Assembly: GCA_009602735.1 (NCBI GenBank)
Contig: WELA01002483.1
Location: forward strand, 103,003-167,002
Direction of reading: 5' to 3'
Origin: Mesotaenium endlicherianum
Lineage: Eukaryota; Streptophyta; Zygnematophyceae; Zygnematales; Mesotaeniaceae
DNA length: 64,000 nucleotides
The number at the start of each line of letters is the position of its first letter. Position 1 is the stretch's first letter. The translations under genes were made by a program, and so were the position numbers. The notes beneath the pieces were generated by a model, which had not been told where the DNA came from, made no database searches, and was given only the letters and a program-made list of their open reading frames with translations. Below, in pieces: positions 57,241 to 64,000 of this stretch.

Positions 57241-57743
57241 TGTAGTGAAACAGATAGATAAAGTACTTAGTAAAACAGAATACTTTATCTATTCAAGACA
57301 AGGATCTTTGAACACAAGTGGTAGCTTCTTGAAAGAGAGATGGCTTCTTGAAAGTTAATATATTTCTGGATTTTGGCAAGTACAAGAGTGATTCTGGAAT
57401 GTCTTTCTATGTTCTAGCTCTTGTTTATATACTTGCTACATAAGTAATTTCTAGGAAGGTGTATGTTGATGTGTTGGCACCCAACACATCCCAAAACTTG
57501 CCACCTCTTTCTAGAATAATGTACACATGTCCTTTTGACCTAAAAATGGCACATTTGACTTTTGCCACGTGGAGTTCTTCTAGGTCTTTCCTCTAACTTC
57601 GAAAATGCCTTGGAAGGTTCAAAGGACATGAACCAAGTTACTAGAGTACCTATTCACACTTGACTCCACACAATACTATTCCAAATATATTTGAAAACAT
57701 TAAAATATATGCATACTAATATATAATAACTCAAATCACTACA
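57241..57743 (-). repeat. A3 5' LTR (503 bp)
   Basis: TATA box at 57424-57431 on the minus strand. It carries the 3'-type outer-U3 variants, so unlike A1 and A2 both A3 LTRs belong to the same haplotype, apart from private changes. Confidence 0.95.
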
Positions 57744-57748
57744 TTGGC

Positions 57749-58540
57749 CACTCCGAATAAGCCCTAAAGGAACTTGGCAACTACCATTCAGGAAGGAGGA
57801 GCTTTGACAGGACGTGACCAGCCACCAACACACTTGCAAAGTCTATTGTAAACATTTGACCAGGTTGACGACACGGTTAGACACCACTGCTAGAGAAAGT
57901 CCGTACCTTCATCTGTGAGGGGTAAAAAGGGAAATTGATAGACGAGCTTTTGTCGTGCATCACCAAAATTCTAAAATCTTTAACTTAGAGGTGTACTATA
58001 GACGCTGTAGTTATTATTGCTTTCAACAGAGAAAGTCGGTCCGATAGACGAAGCTTGCGACTACTTACGACCCAGCAATTTATCGTAGCGCACGAGAAAT
58101 AGTCGTCATCAGTCGTCATCACCCATTTGACGCGCACCACGAATTGTCCCTTAAAAAGAAAATACAGTATTCTTTTATGTGTACCGAGATCGTCGTGGCT
58201 TCCGACGCGGGCTAAATTTGTGTTGCACATCATTGCAGCTTGTGTAGCACATCGTAACTTCACCTAAAAGCACTTTCCGGCCTGCAAGTATTGTATGAAC
58301 ACTTTTCGGCACTAGTAGGCCGTTGACCGTCTAGTTGTGTAAGAGAGACATCTGCCCGTTTCGATCCCCTTTCCCCATTCGAGCCTTTATATCATGTTAG
58401 GAAAGGACCAGCCGTTGAAGAAGTTTTTCCAATCTTTACCTCTATTGTTGTAAGCCTACCATTAGTTAGTGGAGTGCTGGACGTAGAAATCTTGTTCTGG
58501 ACGATCTTATTTTGTGTTTTCTTTTCCCAGAAGTCTCAAG
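57749..58540 (+). promoter_or_regulatory. Upstream region and 5' UTR of the VAMP72-like gene
   Basis: Unique sequence between A3 and the coding start. A direct repeat AGTCGTCATC occurs twice (58101-58120), giving two TGACG cores on the minus strand with a third on the plus strand (about 58126), a pattern bZIP factors can bind. TTTATATC at 58386-58393 is a weak TATA candidate. A probable 81-bp 5'-UTR intron runs from GTAAGC (58450) to TTCTTTTCCCAG (58530), 10 bp before the ATG. No other gene is seen here. Confidence 0.35.
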
Positions 58541-61300
58541 ATGGTGCAGCAGTCTCAGTTGATATATAGCTTTGTTGCTAGAGGTCATGAAGTGCTTGCG
58601 GAGTACACTTCATTTTCCGGAAACTTCAGCACTATCGCTGTCCAGTGCCTAGAAACTTTACCGCCTGGAAACAATAAATTCACTTTTCCCCATGGAGGCC
58701 ACACTCTTAACTACCTCATTGATAATGGGTTTGGTAAGTCCATTTTAGCTTTGTCAATGGATATTCCATGAGATGAGAATCCTCCATCGTAGCTCTTGCT
58801 CGTAAGTGTCCTTGTGTATTGATGCATTGAGGAAGCTCTAGTATGATGATTTTCTTTACGTTTTAGTACTGGATGTTGCACGCAAAAGCAATATTACTAG
58901 AGATCAAGATCACTTAATCAATGTTTTTGAGTAGCTATAAAGCCTCCTTGGTCTTTTTGGCGACTCATAGCAATTATAGTGGTAAGAATTAGATTGCGCT
59001 GTTTGATTGAGAGATCACTTTATTGTATATGCGTGTGTTGGTGGAAGAGCATATTTGTAGAGTATTTTTGGATCTTGTAGTCTGAAATGGCGCCCATGGG
59101 TACTGCTGTGTATGCCTGCAGCTTACATGGTTCTAGCTGACGGAGCCGTGGGAAGGCAGTTGGTTTTTGCATTTATTGAAAGAGTGAAGGGAGACTTTCA
59201 ACGTAGATATGCTGGAGGAAAAGCGGACAACATTCCGCCTCATGGATTGGATAAGGAATACGGGTACGTCACTTTCACTGGCTCATATGCTAGTAAGAGT
59301 AATCTCAACAGGTATATTTGGATGTCTTCGAGGTAGAAGAGCACTACGTCTGGGAACATTATCTGAAGCACCTAATGTATGACAGTTTGTGTGCAAGTAT
59401 GTACTCTTTGGCACATAATAGCATTACTGATGATAACATTCAAAATATTTGTGTACAAGTATATGCTTTCAAGTCCCTGACAACTTGTACATACCATGAA
59501 GTCGATGAAATCTGTACGTCTGCGGCAATCAGACGCGATTTTCAGCTCAGTGTATGAGCTGATATGCATGTAGATATGGAGGATTCAAACTAGTGAGAAG
59601 AGATTTATATAATTCTTGCAGACCACGTGGTATGACGATACCCGTATGCGGCGTATGCAGTGCCACGGTTGCAGTGCACACCAATAGCATGTGTTTCTCA
59701 TAAAGCAAATTGGCTGTGTCAGGCATTTATAAGCCATGCATTTAAATGCGTCGTTGAGAATTATGCCTTCTGGTTGAGCAGGCCCAAGTTGAAGGAGCAC
59801 ATGCAGTACTGTGTGGATCATCCTGAGGAGATGAGTAAATTTGCAAAGATCCAAGCACAAGTAGCAGAGGTGAAGGGCGTTATGAAGGACAATATCGACA
59901 AGGTGTTTCTTTAACACCACTTGAGGGTTTACGTTGGTCATGGTTGAATTGATGTTTCATCTTCCTCTTTTGTCCTTAAGATAGTTTGTTAGCTCATACC
60001 TTTTTGCTTTGCTGTAAGGAGTTGGTGACAGTGGGTTGTCCCTGAGTAGCTGCATTGATAGTACTGTGTGTATGTTTGGTAGGCTTATGATGGAGGTTGC
60101 ATATTCATAGATGGACTTTAGATCACAATGGTTACAGTCCATCATCGTCCATTTTGTATATTGTGTTGCGTGATGAGGCAGGTGTTGCAAAGGGGAGAAA
60201 AGATGGAGTCTTTAGTTGAGAAAACGGACCATCTCCGGGATCAAGTGAGCTACCTGAGCTGCCCCTATCCCAACTGTTATCTCGGTTGCATATAGTTGAA
60301 GACATTCACTTGTCTGAGAAAGACTCAGTATGAGTGCAGAGGTTTCAAGGGGCACCCTAGGTTTCGGGTTTGTAGTGGTCCACCTTGCAGGCAGCTAACT
60401 CTCTAGACATGCCAGCCAACGATGGATGATGTTCATTTTAGTAACGGGTTCAACTTCATATAAGGATTGAGTTGGTCTTTTCACACATGGGTTTGTTGTA
60501 AACAAGCAGATGTTGCACGACAATGGATCTGTTTGGCCTGGAAGATAGTGGTGAGATGGTGAAGGATTGGGTCCTTTTGGTACTTAGTGCGGTTGCCGTG
60601 AAGGTTGGTCACTGGTATTCTGGTTGGTCACTGGTATTCTGCTGGAAGTATATCACGCCTTCCTGTCCTGAAAGGTTTAACTTTGGGATATTTTTGTGAT
60701 TATGGGAAATGAGTTAGTCTCCATCTGTTCAAACACTGTTGTTGTCTTGCACTCCAGTCAAATAAAAATCCTCGGAGCCTGTCGTAAGTGTGCAGCATTT
60801 TCTCCCCTCAGTCTGCCTTTGTGCCCTTCATGAACATGTGTGTATTGGCGCTTGATACCACAATGTGCACTAGAGTTGCATATTCGTCTATGGTGGGGTG
60901 CATATTCTCAATATCCTGATTTTTTTTGGTCTTCTGGTGGGCTGTAGTAAGGTTTGATGAGGCATGCTGGGACGAGGTTTTTAAAAGAATGGATCTTATT
61001 GCACAAGGGCTTTAAGGTAGACGGTGCAATGTAGTGGGGGGTAATTTGTTTTCTTCATCCTGCTTATTTATGCGATAACGAGTTATTACCTGGTAAGTTG
61101 TAATGTGTTGCAAACATGCCTCTGACCTAGTCTGTCTGTCTGTTGCACGGCAGGCTCAGAACTTCCAAAGACAAGGACAGCAGATTAGGAGGAAGATGTG
61201 GTATCAGAACATGAAAATCAAGATGGTGGTTATTGGAATCCTCGTTGTACTTGGCCTTGTTATCTGGTTATCTATCTGCCATGGCTTCACATGCAAGTAG
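58541..61300 (+). CDS. VAMP72: VAMP72-type R-SNARE (longin SNARE), five coding exons, 221 aa
   Basis: Vesicle SNARE for post-Golgi and plasma-membrane fusion. Exons 58541-58733, 59122-59263, 59782-59902, 60182-60244 and 61154-61300 all have GT/AG borders and consistent phases, and total 666 bp. Exons 1-2 encode the longin domain ([49 protein letters not shown]). Exons 3-5 carry the plant VAMP72 signature ([20 protein letters not shown]), the R-SNARE helix with its central Arg ([20 protein letters not shown], then [20 protein letters not shown]), and a C-terminal membrane anchor ([17 protein letters not shown]) ending HGFTCK. Length matches the usual 219-222 aa. The absence of the acidic longin insertion argues against VAMP727. 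It could be any VAMP721-726-like member. Exon borders are read from sequence only. Confidence 0.92.
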
Positions 61301-62254
61301 AACTCTTATGTCAATTGGTCAATCTATCTCTTGAGGACATGCAATCAGAGTGGACTTGAAAATAATCAGACGCTAGAAGCGATTGGGCTGTTATAACAAC
61401 GGGGTATTCATAACAGGTAGGATTTTACTAATATCGCTCTAGTATGTTAAGAGGGCCCAGCTTAGAGGATCCAGCTTAACTCAGATTGCACTGCTTATAC
61501 TTGGTTTTTCTGGAGGTCTGTGGCATAGCAGCCCTGTTGTGTAACACGAGCGTGACACAATGTATCTTAAATCCCCATCAAATATTTCATAGATGTGGGC
61601 AGCTTTTGTTTTAAGGTTGATTAAAATATGCCAGTGGCATAATAGCCTCAATGGTACCCTAATCAGTGGTGCACTTCATTTGCAGGAGTCATTTGCACTG
61701 GCTTGTATGATTTTTATTCGCCACAAGTCTGGCTTTGCACAAGCAATTTATATTTCATACAACTGAAATGACATTTCTATGTAAGGGAGGCATGCTGCCC
61801 TGACACGCTTACCCATGCAGTTTCCGGAATACATGTTTAGACGCATGTTGCGTGGCATCCAGATACAGAATGATCTTTTATGCTGTTTTCAGCCTGTTTT
61901 TACATAGCATGAACGAAGTTTCCATGATTAAAAAATTGAAATACTGAACGTTGAATGTTGGACAATGGTGAGTACATCTGCTACATGAGAGCACTATCCT
62001 TCCGTGGCCTGTTCATGTAGCTTATTGACTGCCAGGTACAGCAGCCATAGGAGCAATTGTGCGCAGGCTAGATACTCAACTCAACGTGCATTTACTATTG
62101 CTACTTGGCTGTAGTAATCTAGCTGTGCCGAGTGTGAAGCTCAAGATGCTTTAAGCTTGTACTCTTGTACTTTTCTTCCCCTGAACATATTGTAGAAATA
62201 TCCCCCCCTTATCCGGCATAGTCTCAGTCCATATAGGCAATAACTTTTTCCTTA
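61301..62254. other. Intergenic, shared 3' side of two convergent genes
   Basis: Holds the 3' UTRs of the SNARE gene (+) and the SWIM gene (-). No further gene, RNA or repeat recognised. Confidence 0.5.
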
Positions 62255-64000
62255 CTAACTAGAATCATCTGTACCGAAGAGAGCAGCAAGATTCCTTTTG
62301 CCTGCGGAAGGCGGGCTTCGAGCTGGAATAGCTTCTAAAAGTGCAGGGCCCCCGGAAATTTTACATGCTTCCTCCACAGGGCCTGGAAAGACTCGAGTCA
62401 ATAACAGAACTCCCTCGGGCGTATTGATAGTGCTTAAGAGGTGTGCCACGATGGTGTCTGATGCAGCTTCCTGCAAGTGTAACCGCAACCTTTTCTGCTC
62501 TTGTTTAAACTTGAAGTTATGAAGCGCCTCAAATGCTTCCAGCTTCTGAGCCTTCTGCACACTCTGGTGGGCAGACTTCAGCGCTGATGCTTGTGCTTCC
62601 TCTTGCACCTTCTCAAGTTCTCTCAGTGCTGCCTGCTTTGCCTTCTTCTTGAGCTCCCTGGTTGTGCTTGTCGCTGAGCGGTCAACCACCTGCCACGATT
62701 ATCAAGTAATTCAGGATGGAAGGCACCAGGTCACATTTGCATCAAGGCTGGAAGAATTAATGCTTCCCTTCTTACGTGCACATGTCTCCACAGCAATATA
62801 TCCTAACGGTAGGAAAGCTGGATAGACTGCATGGGAAGAAGGGAGAAAGCGAGCATCATAACTTGCATTGCTCGAACAGGTCATCACATGCGCAAATGCT
62901 GGGTTGAAACAAGATCGATGATGCTGACGGCACTAGTGCATCCATGACCAGCGTGCTAGTGGGGAATATCAAAGAAGATACAAGCAGAAGTTGGACCTCT
63001 GTGAGGTAATGTCATAATAAGTACACCGGGAGGAGCTGCACCGTGACCTTACCATGAGTAAAGCCGCAGCTGCATGCTTGCATACTACACCTGTAGCATC
63101 AGCGACCTTGCATTCGGCGCAGTTTGTCCTGCTCCACTGGCGACCATCTGGCTCTTCAGTTATCGTAACACTGGTCAGTTGGTTGATCCCCACCTCGTTT
63201 TCTTTGACAGACTGGTAGTCAGCGGTGACGCACCAATATTCTGGCTTTCCTGGCCCAAGGATGTGGTGATCCACCGCTGTCACTGAGTACTCAGTGACAG
63301 CTGGCAAATCATGAAGACTCTTGTCATATGGCCCTTCAACGATCTGGCTTCTGATGAAGTCTTTAGTCAGTCCCGGTATCTTGAGCGAGGGAGAAGAAGC
63401 TACGTAAGTGCTACCATTCTTTAGACGCTTGGCCGGAGTCTGTAATACCAGCATCTGCAGAGCGAAAGGAAGGGTGTCAAGACATTTGCCAGTGAATCTG
63501 ACAAGTCATATACAGGCAAGAATGACTGATCAATTGCCTGCTCTGATCAGTTCGTCAGCTCTGAGATCATGTTGCAGGTCCCATTGACTATAGAGTGCAT
63601 GCACTTACCATAGAACAACAGTCTACATTCATCCACAGCTCGTACTTGAAAGAGCAAATTTACTTCTCCAAAAAGCTGCACATTTAGCAGCTAAAATACA
63701 CCGACAACCCCATCTTCCCCGCAGAGTGTTGCCTAGTACTACACTTGATACGACGGGATCTATTGGCAAATTGGCATGTGCACGCACCTTAGAAGTGCAC
63801 AACGCCATTGCAGAAACGTTCGATGACAAGTGGCAGAAGTTCTCAGACTTCGAGTATCCTAATGCTTTGAGCAACTCAACCAAGTTCCACCATTCAGCGA
63901 GTCCGCGAGCACAAGAATCCTCGTGTCTGATTCCTAATGGCAAGAAAAAAAGGTACAAACAGCCCGCACTCTCGCCGTTTATCAGCTTCTTTGAGCACTT
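62255..64000 (-). CDS. SWIM-type zinc-finger protein, 3' part (gene continues beyond window)
   Basis: Coding exons on the minus strand. 63053-63454 has a TGCAG acceptor and a GTAAGG donor. 62255-62689 is the last exon, with a GGCAG acceptor. A probable 36-bp exon is at 63609-63644 (YELWMNVDCCSM), and a less certain one runs upward from 63788. All joins are in phase 0. The main exon ends in a SWIM-like motif: NCAECKVADATGVVCKHAAA, with C-x2-C in place of the usual C-x-C, then C-x-H, preceded by typical strands (SVTITEEPDGRQWSRT). The last exon is a charged coiled coil (TRELKKKAKQAALRELEKVQ) and a Pro/Gly-containing tail ending FGTDDSS. SWIM domains bind DNA or protein and occur in MULE transposases and in host ZSWIM-type proteins. 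No transposase domain is visible here, so a host gene is likelier. Convergent with the SNARE gene. Confidence 0.6.

Larger units (their letters stand above)
51064..57743 (-). mobile_element. Family A Ty3/gypsy chromovirus, copy A3 (looks whole)
   Basis: 6680 bp on the minus strand: 5' LTR 57241-57743, primer site 57228-57239, gag, pol, purine tract about 51567-51577, 3' LTR 51064-51566, target duplication TTGGC (51059-51063, 57744-57748). The LTRs differ at about 8 of 503 positions. Pol differs from A1/A2 at two residues, and both frames are open. It lies about 0.8 kb upstream of the VAMP72-like gene. Confidence 0.95.

Noticed and set aside
57985-58263. Minus-strand 92-aa frame upstream of the SNARE gene.
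   Set aside because: No protein similarity recognised and no splice or start context. It lies in the likely promoter region of the plus-strand gene.
59318-59557. Plus-strand frame inside SNARE intron 2.
   Set aside because: The exon borders at 59263 and 59782 join the longin and SNARE parts in phase; this frame would disrupt the conserved protein.

Overview
The window is a repeat-dense stretch of a nuclear plant-lineage genome. The only two host genes I can support are at the right end. One is a five-exon R-SNARE of the plant-type VAMP72 class (58541-61300, +). The other is a convergent SWIM-type zinc-finger gene that runs off the window (62255-64000, -). VAMP72-type longin SNAREs belong to green plants. 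Combined with three retroelement families, piggyBac elements and a SWIM gene, this suggests a streptophyte with a large, repeat-rich genome. A charophyte such as Chara is my best guess, from recollection of similar proteins and not from a search.

Layout. 1-612 is a gap. 613-24793 holds two minus-strand copies (B1, B2) of an old Ty3/gypsy chromovirus, family B, plus plus-strand scraps of the same family between them (8839-10242). Family B has a 720-bp LTR and carries an extra sense-strand gene (aORF) between pol and the 3' LTR. B2 is split by a young, whole-looking chromovirus of family A (A1, 13960-20639). 24794-34425 is a GC-rich gag region and LTR of a third family (D/C), split by A2 (26772-33451). 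34442-36181 is a short piggyBac-like element with an uninterrupted 253-aa ORF. 36699-39.7 kb is an older, decayed piggyBac copy. 39791-48826 is a third family B copy (B3). Its pol region has been replaced by GC-rich D/C gag sequence, and its 5' LTR holds another piggyBac (45924-48524). 48827-51063 has LTR scraps. 51064-57743 is A3, on the minus strand.

Family A copies are 6680 bp each, with 503-bp LTRs, perfect 5-bp target duplications (CTCGT, GCACC, TTGGC) and open gag (426 codons) and pol (1221 codons). The two frames overlap at a textbook -1 frameshift signal. Family B, D and piggyBac copies are older and broken.

The most unusual material is the family B aORF, a charged coiled-coil protein with no family I recognise. 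In all three copies it is preceded by a perfect TACTAAC branch point and a 3' splice site, while a strong 5' splice-site match overlaps the gag start codon. Also notable are LTR variants shared between the 5' LTRs of two independent family A insertions, and the compact piggyBac-derived AT-hook plus Cys-rich ORF.
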